A stretch of 64,000 nt of DNA from Sphingomonas sp. LT1P40 (GTDB lineage Bacteria > Pseudomonadota > Alphaproteobacteria > Sphingomonadales > Sphingomonadaceae): contig NZ_JAXOJT010000001.1 in the NCBI RefSeq assembly GCF_036663835.1, positions 1,054,001-1,118,000 on the forward strand, in the 5' to 3' direction. Shown piece after piece: positions 35,768-45,780 of the stretch; the first letter of the stretch is position 1, and the number at the start of each line of letters is the position of its first letter. Position numbers and translations under genes: made by a program. Under the pieces are notes generated by a model. It saw only the letters and a program-made list of their open reading frames with translations, did no database searches and was not told the DNA's origin.

Positions 35768-36220
35768 CTAGTCGAGCAGCATATTCACATTTTCCTCTGT
35801 GTCGACAAACCTGCGCGCCACTTCAGGTTGATTCTCGACACTTAGCAATCGCTGCTCACGATAACGGAATGCGCCATGATAGGCGTCTCCCCCGTCGCCC
35901 TTGATGACATATAGTTCACCCGATTGCAGCGGCTTCGCAGCAACAATCGCCTTCCAGCCCTTCGGTAAGGAACCATAGGCAACAGGAAATATCTTGCAGT
36001 CCACGGGGCCGTTATCCGTTTCGATCTGCCAAACGATGTCGCCCGTTTCCGTCCAGACTTTAAGATACGATGGGCAAAATCCGGTTTTGCCAAAGAACCA
36101 GTCCTTGCCGTCACCATCAAAGTACAGCTTTCCCGCTTTGAAATAGGCTTTGAGCGGGTAGTCCGCTGAGCAAGCGGCAAGTGCCGGAAACGTTAAAATG
36201 AGAAATAGCCAACGCTTCAT
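35768..36220 (-). CDS. Hypothetical lipoprotein
   Basis: 150 aa, no family recognised. A lipoprotein signal MKRWLFLILTFPALAAC places the lipidated Cys at residue 17. The mature part is beta-rich and contains three further cysteines and aromatic motifs such as FDGDGKDWFFG. Base composition is less GC-rich than in flanking genes, suggesting an accessory gene. It lies between the tsf terminator and pyrH, on the same strand as both. Confidence 0.7.
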   Translation of the reverse strand: MKRWLFLILTFPALAACSADYPLKAYFKAGKLYFDGDGKDWFFGKTGFCPSYLKVWTETGDIVWQIETDNGPVDCKIFPVAYGSLPKGWKAIVAAKPLQSGELYVIKGDGGDAYHGAFRYREQRLLSVENQPEVARRFVDTEENVNMLLD

Positions 36221-36281
36221 GGCTAGATCATGCGTTACCTACACAATCAGCGCAACCGACAGCCGGCTTGCTGAACCAAAC

Positions 36282-36318
36282 AAAAAAAGGGGCGACCACC
36301 TCTCGGCAGCCGCGCCCT
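36282..36318 (-). terminator. Rho-independent terminator of rpsB-tsf
   Basis: On the minus strand AGGGCGCG... (from 36318) folds back on ...CGCCCC (to 36289), with a GAGA loop and several G-U pairs in the inner stem. It runs into seven T (plus-strand A-run 36282-36288). It lies 26 bp past the tsf stop. Confidence 0.8.
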
Positions 36319-36343
36319 CTCTCTGTCAGTCCGAAAGAAAAGC

Positions 36344-37270
36344 CTACAGCCCAGCCGCCGTCGCCGCGACCTCAGCCGCGAAATCGCTCTCTTCCTTCTC
36401 AATGCCCTCGCCCAGCTGGAAGCGGACATAATCCGTCAGCGTGATCGTGGCACCGGCATCCTTCGCCGCCTTGGCGATGACGTCGGCGACCGGGGTCTTG
36501 TCGTTCATCACGAAAGGCTGGCTCAACAGCGCGTTTTCCTTGGCGAAGCGCTTGACCGCGCCTTCCACCATCTTGGCGACGATATCGGCTGGCTTGCCGC
36601 TCTCGGCTGCCTTTTCGGTCGCAATCGCGCGCTCGCGCTCGATCACGTCCTGGTCCAGCCCGCTCTCGTCCAGCGCCAGCGGGAATGCCGCCGCGATGTG
36701 CATCGCAATCTGCTTGCCCAAAGGCTCCAGCACATCGACACCCGCATCGCTCTCCAGCGCGACCAGCACGCCGATCTTGCCCAGGCCCGGAGCCGCAGCG
36801 TTATGGACGTACGGGATCACCGCGCCATTGGTCACTTCGACCTTCTTCGCGCGACGCAGCACCTGATTCTCGCCGATCATCGAGATGTTCGCGGTCAGTA
36901 CTTCCTCGACCGTGCCGCCCTGCGCCATCGCCGTCGCCTTCAGCGCGTCGATGTCGTTGCCGGTGTCGAGCGCAAGCGCCGTCGCTTCACGAACGAAACC
37001 CTGGAAAATCTCGTTCTTGGCGACGAAATCGGTCTGCGAGTTGACTTCGACGGCCACGCCCTTGGTGCCAGCGACGGCAACGCCGACCAGACCCTCGGCC
37101 GCGGTGCGGCTCGACTTCTTGGCGGCGGCGGCCAGGCCCTTTGAGCGCAGCCAATCGCTCGCCGCTTCCATGTCGCCATTGTTCTCGGTCAGCGCCTTCT
37201 TGCAATCCATCATGCCGGCGCCGCTCTTTTCGCGCAGTTCCTTGACCGCTGCTGCAGTGATCTCTGCCAT
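36344..37270 (-). CDS. tsf: Elongation factor Ts
   Basis: 308 aa. The N-terminal UBA-like part '[24 protein letters not shown]' and the '[12 protein letters not shown]' motif that contacts EF-Tu are clear. It exchanges GDP on EF-Tu. It is second in the rpsB-tsf operon and ends before a strong terminator. Confidence 0.97.
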   Translation of the reverse strand: MAEITAAAVKELREKSGAGMMDCKKALTENNGDMEAASDWLRSKGLAAAAKKSSRTAAEGLVGVAVAGTKGVAVEVNSQTDFVAKNEIFQGFVREATALALDTGNDIDALKATAMAQGGTVEEVLTANISMIGENQVLRRAKKVEVTNGAVIPYVHNAAAPGLGKIGVLVALESDAGVDVLEPLGKQIAMHIAAAFPLALDESGLDQDVIERERAIATEKAAESGKPADIVAKMVEGAVKRFAKENALLSQPFVMNDKTPVADVIAKAAKDAGATITLTDYVRFQLGEGIEKEESDFAAEVAATAAGL

Positions 37271-37309
37271 GTCTAATTCCTCGATCTGGTCTGAATATTC
37301 TGAATATGG

Positions 37310-37348
37310 TTCGGGCGGAACAGTGCTTCATGCCCTGCCCCGCCCGAA
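37310..37348 (-). promoter_or_regulatory. Hairpin in the rpsB-tsf gap
   Basis: TTCGGGCGG (37310-37318) and CCGCCCGAA (37340-37348) form a perfect 9-bp stem with a 21-nt loop, 18 bp past rpsB. There is no T-run after it on the minus strand. It may attenuate read-through or protect the rpsB mRNA 3' end. Confidence 0.55.
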
Positions 37349-37366
37349 TTACGTGTTCGTGACGGC

Positions 37367-38347
37367 TCAGGCGTCGATCTGGCGCTCGCCCTCGGCGGCC
37401 GTTTCCGGCTCGGTCGAGGCGGCAGGTGCCTCCGGTTCAGCCGCAGGTGCTTCCGGTGCCGCTTCAGCGACAGGCTCGGGAGCAGCTTCAGCAGGTGCCT
37501 CGGGCGCAGGCGCTTCAGCAGCAGGTGCTTCAGCGGCCGGAGCAGCTTCAGCAACCGCCGCCGCAGCAGGTGCCTCGGCAACCGGTGCCGGAGCTGGCTC
37601 GGCCAGCGCCGCTTCGACCGGCGGCACTTCGGCTGCGCCGAAATCGCCACTGCTCATCTGCGCATTCTGGTTGCCGCGCGTCGCCGCGATAGCGATCGCT
37701 TCGCAATACAGGCGGATTGCACGGCTGGCGTCGTCGTTCGCCGGCACCGGGAACGCGATACCGTCGGGCGAAACGTTCGAATCGAGGATCGCCACAACCG
37801 GAATACCCAGCGTGTTGGCTTCCTTGATCGCCAGCTCTTCCTTGTTCGCGTCGATCACGAACATGATGTCCGGCACGCCGTTCAGGTCGCGGATGCCGCC
37901 GAGCGACAGCTCGAGCTTGTCCTTCTCGCGCGTCAGGTTCAGCACTTCCTTCTTGGTCAGGCCGTGCGTGTCACCCGACAGCTGCTCTTCCAGCGTCTTC
38001 AGGCGCTTGATCGAACCGGAAATGGTCTTCCAGTTGGTGAGCATGCCGCCCAGCCAGCGATGGTTGACGAAATGCTGACCCGACTTGCGAGCGCTTTCCG
38101 CGATCGCGTCCTGCGCCTGGCGCTTGGTGCCGACGAACAGGACCTTGCCGCCACCGGCGACGGTCGATGCCACGAATTCCAGCGCGCGCGCGAACAGCGG
38201 CACGGTCTGCGACAGATCGATGATGTGGACGCCGTTACGATCGCCGAAGATGTACGGCTTCATTTTCGGGTTCCAGCGATGCGTCTGGTGGCCGAAATGC
38301 GCGCCCGATTCGAGCAATTGCTGCATGGAGACGACAGGTGCCGCCAT
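37367..38347 (-). CDS. rpsB: 30S ribosomal protein S2 with long Ala/Glu/Pro tail
   Basis: 326 aa from the ATG at 38347. Residues 1-235 are a normal S2, with '[20 protein letters not shown]' and 'VIDANKE'. Residues about 240-326 form a low-complexity tail of AP, AEAP and EAP units, encoded by imperfect 15-18-bp repeats between about 37380 and 37630. E. coli S2 has 241 aa. Such tails occur in alphaproteobacterial S2 but this one is long. The frame is open upstream to 38434, without S2 similarity. Confidence 0.96.
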   Translation of the reverse strand: MAAPVVSMQQLLESGAHFGHQTHRWNPKMKPYIFGDRNGVHIIDLSQTVPLFARALEFVASTVAGGGKVLFVGTKRQAQDAIAESARKSGQHFVNHRWLGGMLTNWKTISGSIKRLKTLEEQLSGDTHGLTKKEVLNLTREKDKLELSLGGIRDLNGVPDIMFVIDANKEELAIKEANTLGIPVVAILDSNVSPDGIAFPVPANDDASRAIRLYCEAIAIAATRGNQNAQMSSGDFGAAEVPPVEAALAEPAPAPVAEAPAAAAVAEAAPAAEAPAAEAPAPEAPAEAAPEPVAEAAPEAPAAEPEAPAASTEPETAAEGERQIDA

Positions 38348-38505
38348 AGGGATAAATCCTTCCGGTTGTTCCTCTGGGAAGCGAGTGACCGATAAGCCTG
38401 ATGGCCTGCGGCACCGGGTTATGATGCTTCCCATGTGGGGTTGAAGCCGCGCCCTCTAGTCGAGAAGCGGATTGGGCGCAAGAGAACAAAGGCGGAAAAC
38501 GCCGC

Positions 38506-38534
38506 TTGACAGAAGGAACGTTAATGGAACATAA
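38506..38534 (+). promoter_or_regulatory. Candidate sigma70-type promoter
   Basis: A consensus -35 TTGACA (38506-38511) is followed after 17 bp by ACATAA (38529-38534), or after 18 by CATAAA. It points to the small membrane gene at 38630, giving a leader of about 85-90 nt. The rest of the 282-bp gap up to rpsB must also hold the rpsB promoter on the minus strand. Confidence 0.45.
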
Positions 38535-38629
38535 AGCGATCACAGGGCGGACAGGGAACCAAGTCTCCGCTCGGGCGTCGCGGAACCTCAAGGATTCCAG
38601 TCGCTTAGATGAATCCGGGAGACTTTGTG

Positions 38630-38848
38630 ATGGTTGCGATGTTGACTGCCCTGCTCTTCTCCGCCGCGTTCGTGGCGTCGGTCTGGTCGATCTGGATCAC
38701 GGTTGCGCCGCGTCTAGGTTACATGCGCGCGTTGATCCACGCCGAAGCGATCCCGTCGATTGCCCCCTCCGTCGCCCTTCGCACCCGCGCGATCCGGCGG
38801 GCCGCAGTCACCAAGATGGGCACCTGCGCGCTTCAGGTGGCAGCCTGA
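38630..38848 (+). CDS. Small membrane protein of 72 aa, unknown
   Basis: The start ATG follows GGGAG with 8-bp spacing; an ATG at 38609 is in frame but lacks a site. The protein has one long hydrophobic segment (about 3-28, MLTALLFSAAFVASVWSIWITVA) and then an amphipathic, Arg/Ala-rich cytoplasmic tail. No family is recognised. It stands alone between rpsB and the TonB-C gene, with its own likely promoter. Confidence 0.6.
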   Translation: MVAMLTALLFSAAFVASVWSIWITVAPRLGYMRALIHAEAIPSIAPSVALRTRAIRRAAVTKMGTCALQVAA

Positions 38849-38861
38849 TCGCTCCGACGGA

Positions 38862-39668
38862 TCAACCTGGCGTCATTACCGTGGTAACGCGAATACGCAC
38901 ATGCTCGAACTTCGGCGCGCGTATTGGCTGACCGGTCGAGGTTCGTGCTGGCTTAAATTTCGCCTTGGCGATAATTTTGTCGCAGAGCTTGTCGACGCGC
39001 GGATCGCCACTCTGTTTTAGCATTTCGCATTTATCGACACGACCTTCCGCCGTGATCCAATAAAGAAGCGCGAAATCCGCCTCGCCGCCCGGATATTCTA
39101 CTGTATCGAACAGAAAGCCCTCTGGCTTCGTAGCGATCTTTGCGACCTCCGCTTCGTCGATGCCAAGCTTGACATACAGGTCCGACAGGCACGCTTGCGT
39201 CCTTTTCCACGCTGCAGGAAACCCGCCAAGCTGCAATTCGAAATCGCCCGCTCGCCGCGTCCAAAACCGCATCGTCCGCTTCACATCGCTCAACTTGTGC
39301 CGGTCGAGGTTGAGCATGTATTCGCGCCGTCGCTCATTCTTGTCGGGCTTGAGATTATAGTGCAGCGTGCCCGGGACGCGCTGACCGTCGATCGTCATGA
39401 CCGCATCGCCGTCATTTCGCGCCCCGCCACCGCCCGCAATCGTCATGTGCAGCCAGACCGTCGGCTCTAGCGGCTCCAATATCATCTCGAATCTGGCGGG
39501 CGCACCGTTGGCGATGAGCTTTCGATGCAGGACGCACCGCCAGCTGTCATACTCGATTTCCCAACCACCATTGCTCGTGACGACGCTGGCCGGTGCCGTT
39601 GGGATGTTTTGCGCTGCCGCCGGTTGTATCAGCGTCGATGTCGCGGCGAGTCCGATCGCCCAACGCAT
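38862..39668 (-). CDS. Exported protein with TonB C-terminal-like domain
   Basis: 268 aa. A signal peptide ends at AAAQ (residue 20). The middle part (about 30-165) is beta-rich with an Asn/Asp segment and no named domain. The last about 75 residues, 'FALLYWITAEGRVDKCEMLKQSGDPRVDKLCDKIIAKAKFKPAR', follow the TonB C-terminal pattern, yet no TM anchor or proline-rich spacer is present, so it is not an energy transducer. The gene lies just downstream of pssA, 3 bp after its end. Confidence 0.72.
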   Translation of the reverse strand: MRWAIGLAATSTLIQPAAAQNIPTAPASVVTSNGGWEIEYDSWRCVLHRKLIANGAPARFEMILEPLEPTVWLHMTIAGGGGARNDGDAVMTIDGQRVPGTLHYNLKPDKNERRREYMLNLDRHKLSDVKRTMRFWTRRAGDFELQLGGFPAAWKRTQACLSDLYVKLGIDEAEVAKIATKPEGFLFDTVEYPGGEADFALLYWITAEGRVDKCEMLKQSGDPRVDKLCDKIIAKAKFKPARTSTGQPIRAPKFEHVRIRVTTVMTPG

Positions 39669-39670
39669 TT

Positions 39671-40414
39671 CTATTTCACCCGCCGAAACGCGGCGATGCT
39701 AAACGGTATCGTCGCCAGATAACCGATGCATATCACAGTCAGCGTCTGCCACGGCGCAGTCACCAGCGCGGCGGCGAGTGCGACCACCACCACCATCGCC
39801 TCGAACCGCATATTGCGCCGCAGCCGCAGCGATTTCCAGGAATAGGTCGCAATGCTCGACACCATCAGGAACGCGATCAGCGCGACCCATGGCGTGACGA
39901 TCCACGGCGAACGCGCCAGTTCCTCGCCGCTCCACAGCCAGATATACAACGGCAACATCGCCAGCCCTGCGCCCGTCGGCGCGGGAATCCCGGTAAAGAA
40001 GCCGGCCGTCTTGCGCGGCTGCTCGGCGCTGTCGATCTGGGCATTGAAACGCGCCAGCCGCAGCGCGCAGAACACGGCGTACAGCAGCGCCACGATCCAG
40101 CCGACCTTGGGAACATACATCAGCGCCCATAGATACAGGATCAGCGCGGGGGCGACCCCGAACGAGATCGCATCGGACAGGCTGTCCAGTTCCTGCCCGA
40201 ACTTGCTTTCGCCTCGCACCATCCGCGCGACCTGCCCGTCGACGCCATCGAGCACGCCCGCGACGATAATCATCAGAACGGCGCGCTCCCACTCGCCCGC
40301 AATCGCAAAGCGCACGCCGGTCAGCCCGGAACACAGCGCCAGCGCGGTAATCGCATTGGGTGCAATGGTGCGTAACGGAATGCCGCGGCGCAGCGGTCGC
40401 GGCCTCATGCTCAC
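39671..40414 (-). CDS. pssA: CDP-diacylglycerol-serine O-phosphatidyltransferase
   Basis: 247 aa. The CDP-alcohol phosphotransferase motif D-G-x2-A-R...G-x3-D-x3-D is seen as [26 protein letters not shown], and multiple TM helices follow. It makes phosphatidylserine, the substrate of Psd encoded just upstream. GTG at 40414 overlaps the psd stop; the ATG at 40408 is an alternative. Confidence 0.95.
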   Translation of the reverse strand: MSMRPRPLRRGIPLRTIAPNAITALALCSGLTGVRFAIAGEWERAVLMIIVAGVLDGVDGQVARMVRGESKFGQELDSLSDAISFGVAPALILYLWALMYVPKVGWIVALLYAVFCALRLARFNAQIDSAEQPRKTAGFFTGIPAPTGAGLAMLPLYIWLWSGEELARSPWIVTPWVALIAFLMVSSIATYSWKSLRLRRNMRFEAMVVVVALAAALVTAPWQTLTVICIGYLATIPFSIAAFRRVK

Positions 40415-41139
40415 TGCGATACACCCGTCGCAGTGGTGCCGCCTTTCAGGCCGACCAGCGTCTCGCCCGCGATGCAGCGCTGGCCAAGTGCCACTTGTGG
40501 AGCGTAATCATCGGGCAGGAACACGTCGAGACGGCTCCCGAAACGGATCAGGCCAATGCGCTGGCCACCCGCGACGATGTCGCCGGGCTTCACGAACGTG
40601 ACGATCCGCCGCGCGACCAGCCCGGCAATCTGCGTAAACCCGATGCGCACGCCATCGCGGGTCTCGACCACGAAATGCTGCCGCTCATTCTCGTCGCTCG
40701 CCTTGTCCAGATCGGCATTCAGGAACTTGCCCGCGATATAGACGACCTGTTTGATCGTCCCCGCCACCGGCGTGCGATTAATATGGACGTCGAACACACT
40801 CATGAAGATCGAAACGCGTATCCGCGTCGCTTCGTTCAATCCTTCGGCTCCGGAAATTTCGCGCGGCACCGGCACGCGCTCGATCATCGTCACCAGCCCG
40901 TCGGCGGGCGAGACGATCAGCCCCTCCCCCTGCGGCGTTACGCGGATCGGATCCCGGAAAAATGCCGCGACCCAGATCGTCAGCCCGACCGCGAGATAGC
41001 CCAGCGGTGCCCAGATCACATAGAAGAGCAACATGATCGCCGCCGAAATCAGCACATATTTGCGCCCCTCGGGATGGACGGCGGGGAAGCGCCATTTGAC
41101 GGTGGAGGTAAGGACGGGCGGTTTATCGAGTGAAGCCAT
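40411..41139 (-). CDS. psd: Phosphatidylserine decarboxylase proenzyme
   Basis: 242 aa, the short archaeal/alphaproteobacterial-type Psd. The self-cleavage site is FGSRLDVF near residue 205, where the Ser becomes the pyruvoyl group. The N-terminal part has TM helices '[16 protein letters not shown]'. With PssA it makes phosphatidylethanolamine. psd and pssA are translationally coupled. Confidence 0.94.
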   Translation of the reverse strand: MASLDKPPVLTSTVKWRFPAVHPEGRKYVLISAAIMLLFYVIWAPLGYLAVGLTIWVAAFFRDPIRVTPQGEGLIVSPADGLVTMIERVPVPREISGAEGLNEATRIRVSIFMSVFDVHINRTPVAGTIKQVVYIAGKFLNADLDKASDENERQHFVVETRDGVRIGFTQIAGLVARRIVTFVKPGDIVAGGQRIGLIRFGSRLDVFLPDDYAPQVALGQRCIAGETLVGLKGGTTATGVSQ

Positions 41140-41432
41140 ATAACGGGCTTTAACCGCGCCCGCTTCGTCGCGCTAGTGTATTATGGTTACATTACACCGC
41201 AAGTCGGAATGGAATTTTCCTACAAACCAGTACCGTGCTAAGGCGAAACCAACGGAAATCAGGTGGTTTCCTGGTTTCATCCGCTCTCACACATGATTGT
41301 CAAACAGGCGTTTTACGTCAGGTTTGTCAAATAATCATACCCTGTCGTTCAGTTATCGCCGCCCCGCTTGATCCCCCCGCCCCTTCCCCCTAGACGCACG
41401 GCAAAACCTCCCAACGAGACAGGAAGCACAGC
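41140..41432. promoter_or_regulatory. Divergent control region of psd and icd
   Basis: The largest gene-free gap of the window, 293 bp, AT-rich from about 41170 to 41345. It holds GAAACCA (41245-41251) and TGGTTTC (41264-41270), which pair, and a second TGGTTTC at 41272-41278. Two further near-identical TTGTCAAA boxes lie at 41297-41304 and 41325-41332. These look like repeated regulator sites. I cannot fix promoter boxes with confidence. The icd ribosome-binding site AGGAAG lies at 41421-41426. Confidence 0.45.
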
Positions 41433-42656
41433 ATGGCGAAGATCAAGGTGAAAAACCCGGTCGTCGAGATCGACGGCGACGAGATGACGCGGATCATCTG
41501 GGAATGGATCCGTGAACGCCTCATCAAGCCGTATCTCGATATCGACCTGAAATATTACGACCTCGGCGTCGAAAAGCGCGACGAGACGAACGACCAGATC
41601 ACGATCGATTCGGCGAATGCGATCAAACAGTACGGCGTCGGCGTGAAGTGCGCGACGATCACCCCCGACGAGCAGCGCGTCGAGGAGTTCGGCCTCAAGG
41701 AAATGTGGAAGTCGCCCAACGGCACCATTCGCAACATCCTCGGCGGCGTCGTTTTTCGCGAACCGATCGTCATCTCCAATGTCCCCCGCCTGATCCCCGG
41801 CTGGACCAAGCCGATCGTCGTCGGCCGTCACGCGTTCGGCGATCAGTACCGCGCGACCGATTTCAAGGTCCCCGGCCCCGGCAAGCTGCGCCTGGTGTTC
41901 GAGGGTGACGACGGCGCGGTCATCGACCGCGAAGTATTCAACTTCCCCGGCTCCGGCGTCGCCATGGCGATGTACAATCTCGACGATTCGATCCGCGATT
42001 TCGCCCGCGCGTCGTTCAATTACGGCCTCAACCTGAAATGGCCGGTGTACCTGTCGACCAAGAACACGATCCTGAAAGCCTATGACGGCCGCTTCAAGGA
42101 TCTGTTCCAGGAAGTATTCGAGACCGAAGGTTTCGACGCCAAGTTCAAGGAAGCCGGAATCGTTTACGAACACCGCCTGATCGACGACATGGTCGCATCG
42201 GCGCTTAAGTGGAGCGGCGAGTTCGTCTGGGCGTGCAAGAATTACGACGGCGACGTCCAGTCGGATCAGGTCGCACAGGGCTTCGGTTCGCTCGGCCTGA
42301 TGACCTCGGTCCTGCTCTCGCCCGACGGCAAGACGGTCGAGGCCGAAGCCGCGCACGGCACCGTCACCCGCCATTATCGCCAGCATCAGGCAGGCAAGGC
42401 AACCTCGACCAACCCGATCGCATCGATCTTCGCCTGGACCGGCGGCCTCAAATTCCGCGGCAAGTTCGACGAGACGCCCGACGTGGTGAAGTTCGCCGAG
42501 ACGCTTGAGCGCATCTGCGTCGAGACGGTCGAGAGCGGCAAGATGACCAAGGATCTGGCGCTGCTGATCGGCCCGGAACAGCCATGGATGACCACCGAGC
42601 AATTCTTCGAGGCGATCCGCGAGAACCTCGAAACCGAAATGAGCAGCTGGCAGTAA
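41433..42656 (+). CDS. icd: NADP-dependent isocitrate dehydrogenase, eukaryote-like type II
   Basis: 407 aa. It oxidises isocitrate to 2-oxoglutarate in the TCA cycle. '[17 protein letters not shown]' at the start, '[20 protein letters not shown]' for isocitrate binding, 'YDGDVQSD' for the metal, and '[12 protein letters not shown]' for NADP are those of the homodimeric mitochondrial-like subfamily common in alphaproteobacteria. A perfect terminator follows. Confidence 0.96.
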   Translation: MAKIKVKNPVVEIDGDEMTRIIWEWIRERLIKPYLDIDLKYYDLGVEKRDETNDQITIDSANAIKQYGVGVKCATITPDEQRVEEFGLKEMWKSPNGTIRNILGGVVFREPIVISNVPRLIPGWTKPIVVGRHAFGDQYRATDFKVPGPGKLRLVFEGDDGAVIDREVFNFPGSGVAMAMYNLDDSIRDFARASFNYGLNLKWPVYLSTKNTILKAYDGRFKDLFQEVFETEGFDAKFKEAGIVYEHRLIDDMVASALKWSGEFVWACKNYDGDVQSDQVAQGFGSLGLMTSVLLSPDGKTVEAEAAHGTVTRHYRQHQAGKATSTNPIASIFAWTGGLKFRGKFDETPDVVKFAETLERICVETVESGKMTKDLALLIGPEQPWMTTEQFFEAIRENLETEMSSWQ

Positions 42657-42678
42657 ACCATTGCTCTGAAGTGACTAA

Positions 42679-42708
42679 GGGCCGTGACCGCAAGGTCGCG
42701 GCCCTTTT
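42679..42708 (+). terminator. Rho-independent terminator of icd
   Basis: GGGCCGTGACC (42679-42689) and GGTCGCGGCCC (42694-42704) pair fully, with one G-U, around a GCAA tetraloop, followed by TTTT. It lies 22 bp past the icd stop. Confidence 0.92.
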
Positions 42709-42753
42709 GCTTGCAATGTTGGAATTCGCTTGGGACACTGCCCAGGCTCTTTC

Positions 42754-43956
42754 TCAGCGTCCGATACCCGCCACTGGCGAACGAATATGTTCGCGGCGCA
42801 CGCCCAGCCCGATCAGCCGCGCGGGAATACGTTGCAACAACGGAAACCGGTCGAGCAACCGCAACGGCAAGGGCGCACTGATCTCACCGCCCAGCGCCGC
42901 GCCGATCACATTCTTGTGCACGAAGCGCTGCATCCCCTGGATCACCCGCACCGGCAGCATCCGTCGTTCCTGCACCTGCACCAGATAGCGATCCGGAGTT
43001 TCGCCCCGCGTCATCCGCTCGGCCAATATGTTCGCCGCCGCCACCGCATCCTGAATCGCCAGATTGATCCCGACCCCGGCGACCGGCGACATCGCATGTG
43101 CTGCATCGCCGATCGCCAGTAACCCCGGTCGGAACCACCGCGTCAGCCGGTCGAGCGACACGCTGAGCAACTTCACATCGTCCCAACCGCCGATCGCATC
43201 GACACCGCCCGCCATCGCCGGCGCAGTCGCCGCCACCTCCCGCCGAAATACTTCGATCCCGCGTGCCCGCATCGCATCGGCGCTGCCCTTGGCGATCACC
43301 CTGGCGCCCTGAAAATAGTCGCCCCGATCGATCGCCACGATCATCTCGCCCCCCGCGATATAACCTTGAGTTAGATTATCGTCGGTCCGCGCCTTGGGCA
43401 CCCGGAACCAGAACACATCGATCGGTGCGCCCAGATCTTCCAGCGGCAACCCCGCCGCCGCCCGGATCCGCGATCCCCGTCCGTCCGCCGCAATCACCAG
43501 CCGCGCGCTGATCTGCGACCCGTCCGCGAGGCGCGCGCCGGTTACGCGACCGCCATCCTCGACGATATCGACCGCCTCCGCATGCAACCGCAGATCGAAT
43601 CCGGGATAGGCCTTCGCCTGATCCGCGATGAAATCGAGGAACTCCCATTGCGGCATCATCGCAATGAATTTGCCCGGTCCCGGAAGGTGGCTGAAATCCG
43701 CAATCCGGTATTCCCGTCCACCGATTACCGCCCCGATATCCGCGACCTTGTCGTGCGGGCGCATCAGAAATGCGTCGAGCAAACCCAGTTCGTCCATCAG
43801 GTTCAGCGTCGAGGGATGAACCGTATCTCCCCGGAAATCGCGCAAGAAATCGTCATGCTTCTCCAGCACGACCGTTTTCAGCCCGGCCCGGGCAAACAGC
43901 ATTCCGGCCATCATCCCCGCCGGGCCGCCGCCGACGATACAAATATCGCAGTCCAC
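42754..43956 (-). CDS. FAD-dependent aromatic-type monooxygenase (UbiH/PHBH fold)
   Basis: 400 aa from the GTG at 43956 behind GGGGGATC; a longer open frame continues into the antiporter gene but is unlikely. The N-terminal FAD loop IVGGGPAGMMAGMLFARAG, the 'FRGDTVHPSTLNLM' region and the second FAD motif GDAAHAMSPVAGVGINLAIQDA are those of class A flavoprotein monooxygenases. Which substrate it hydroxylates is not clear; ubiquinone biosynthesis or aromatic degradation are both possible. It is divergent from the antiporter gene, with a 48-bp gap. Confidence 0.83.
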   Translation of the reverse strand: MDCDICIVGGGPAGMMAGMLFARAGLKTVVLEKHDDFLRDFRGDTVHPSTLNLMDELGLLDAFLMRPHDKVADIGAVIGGREYRIADFSHLPGPGKFIAMMPQWEFLDFIADQAKAYPGFDLRLHAEAVDIVEDGGRVTGARLADGSQISARLVIAADGRGSRIRAAAGLPLEDLGAPIDVFWFRVPKARTDDNLTQGYIAGGEMIVAIDRGDYFQGARVIAKGSADAMRARGIEVFRREVAATAPAMAGGVDAIGGWDDVKLLSVSLDRLTRWFRPGLLAIGDAAHAMSPVAGVGINLAIQDAVAAANILAERMTRGETPDRYLVQVQERRMLPVRVIQGMQRFVHKNVIGAALGGEISAPLPLRLLDRFPLLQRIPARLIGLGVRREHIRSPVAGIGR

Positions 43957-44004
43957 CGCCGATCCCCCATGACAAATCGTTTCGCTGCTGCGTAGGGTAA
44001 CGCC

Positions 44005-45777
44005 ATGGCCCTCGATCTGACAAATAGCGGTTTCAGCGACGCGCTTGTGATCCTCGGCGCGGCGGGGCTCGTCATCCCCGCCTTTGCCCGTTTCCGCATC
44101 AGCCCGGTGATCGGTTTCATCCTCGTCGGCGCGCTGGTCGGGCCCACCGGTCTGGGGCAATTGGTGGCGCAGGCACCATGGCTCTATTACGTCACGATCA
44201 CCGATCCGCATTCGATCGAACCCTTCGCCGAATTCGGCATCATCCTGCTGCTGTTCTCAATCGGCCTGGAACTGTCCTTCCGCCGCCTGTGGAGCATGCG
44301 CGGTCTCGTCTTTGGGGTCGGTGCGGCCGAACTGTTCGGTGCCGCCTTGCTGATCGGCGCGGGGCTGTTTGCGATTGGCCAGCCATGGACCGGCGCACTC
44401 GGCCTTGGCCTCGCACTTGCCTTGTCCTCGACCGCACTGGTGATCCCCATTGCAGGGACGACCAGCGCGGTCGGGCGATCGGCATTCGCCATGCTGTTGT
44501 TCGAGGATCTGGCGCTGGTCCCGATCATCTTCCTGCTCGGTGCGCTCGCCCCCGGTCCCGACGCAGGGTGGGCAGAGCTGGCCGGGACGCTCGGTCGCGG
44601 CGCGATCGTCATGGCGGTGCTGTTCGTCGGCGGGCGCTTCGTCTTGCCGCGCCTGTTCGCCCAGGCTGCACGCACTAAATCGCCCGAATTGTTCCTCGCT
44701 GCCAGCCTGCTGGTCGTGATCGTCGCCAGCATGGCCACCACCGCTGCCGGCCTCTCCCCCATCGTCGGCGCGCTGCTCGCCGGCATGCTGATCGCCGAAA
44801 CCGAGTATCACAGCGAGGTCGAAGTCATCACCGCCCCGTTCAAGGGGCTGGCACTTGGTGTGTTCCTGATCACCGTGGGCATGCAGCTCGACCTGCGTAT
44901 GATCGTTCAGGACTGGGGCTTTCTGCTCGCGGCGATCCTTGGCGTCATGGCGATCAAGGTCGGGGTTACGATCTCGCTGCTGAAGCTGTCGGGCGCGCGT
45001 ACCGGTACTGCGGCGGAGGTCGGCGTGCTGATGGCCAGCCCGTCGGAGACGACGCTGATCGTGCTGGGTGTCGCGGCGACGGCGGGTCTGATCCAACCCT
45101 CTACCGCCGCCTTCTGGACAACCGTCACCGCGATCGGTCTCACTATCACGCCGTTGCTGGCCGAGGCAGGTCGCTTTGTCGCGCGCAAACTCGAAGATCG
45201 CGCTTTCGATACTGCAATGCCAGAGCCTCAGGCCGTGCTCGGTGGCACTGTCATCATCGGGTTCGGCCGGGTCGGGCGGACTGTCGCCGACATGCTGGCC
45301 GCGCATGGCAAAACCTATATCGCGGTCGATGCCGACATTGATGGCGTCGCGGCCGGCCGGCGCGAGGGCTATACGGTGATGTTCGGCGACGTTTCACGCA
45401 GCGAGCTGGTCGATCGCCTCAATCTCGGCCATGCCGACGCGCTGATCCTGACGATGGACGATCCCGTGCTGACGGTGCGGCTGACGCGGCGGGTGCGCAG
45501 TTGGTGCCCCGGCCTGCCGATCATCGCCCGTGCGCGCGATGCCGCGCACGCTGCCGAACTCTACAAGGCTGGGGCTACGGACGCGGTGCCCGAAACGCTG
45601 GAAAGCTCGCTCCAGCTATCGGAAGCGGCGTTGGTCGATCTCGGCGTTGCGGTCGGTCCGGTCATCGCCTCGATCCATGAGGAGCGCGACAAGATGCGCA
45701 AGTCGATCAAGGAAGCCGCCGGCCTGGAGCGTGAACCGCGCATCCGCCGGGTGCGCAAGGACGTGGCGGAAGCCTGA
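44005..45777 (+). CDS. Cation:proton antiporter of the KefB/RosB (CPA2) family
   Basis: 590 aa. About 12 TM helices cover 1-390, with the CPA2 features 'GFILVGALVGPTGLG' and 'FEDLALVP'. A cytosolic TrkA-N (RCK) domain follows, with NAD-binding GFGRVG at 419-424, and a C-terminal region ending in a charged helix. Such transporters expel K+ or Na+ in exchange for H+, gated by nucleotides or by stress. The last helix 'EERDKMRKSIKEAAG' could be a regulatory tail. Substrate is not set by sequence. Confidence 0.9.
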   Translation: MALDLTNSGFSDALVILGAAGLVIPAFARFRISPVIGFILVGALVGPTGLGQLVAQAPWLYYVTITDPHSIEPFAEFGIILLLFSIGLELSFRRLWSMRGLVFGVGAAELFGAALLIGAGLFAIGQPWTGALGLGLALALSSTALVIPIAGTTSAVGRSAFAMLLFEDLALVPIIFLLGALAPGPDAGWAELAGTLGRGAIVMAVLFVGGRFVLPRLFAQAARTKSPELFLAASLLVVIVASMATTAAGLSPIVGALLAGMLIAETEYHSEVEVITAPFKGLALGVFLITVGMQLDLRMIVQDWGFLLAAILGVMAIKVGVTISLLKLSGARTGTAAEVGVLMASPSETTLIVLGVAATAGLIQPSTAAFWTTVTAIGLTITPLLAEAGRFVARKLEDRAFDTAMPEPQAVLGGTVIIGFGRVGRTVADMLAAHGKTYIAVDADIDGVAAGRREGYTVMFGDVSRSELVDRLNLGHADALILTMDDPVLTVRLTRRVRSWCPGLPIIARARDAAHAAELYKAGATDAVPETLESSLQLSEAALVDLGVAVGPVIASIHEERDKMRKSIKEAAGLEREPRIRRVRKDVAEA

Positions 45778-45780
45778 CCG

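Noticed and set aside
41349..42602. Open frame of 417 codons antisense to icd
   Set aside because: Shadow of icd; composition and lack of motifs argue against coding.
43957..44211. N-terminal extension of the FAD monooxygenase gene
   Set aside because: It runs antisense through the antiporter start and lacks similarity; the GTG at 43956 with GGGGGATC fits the FAD-fold start.
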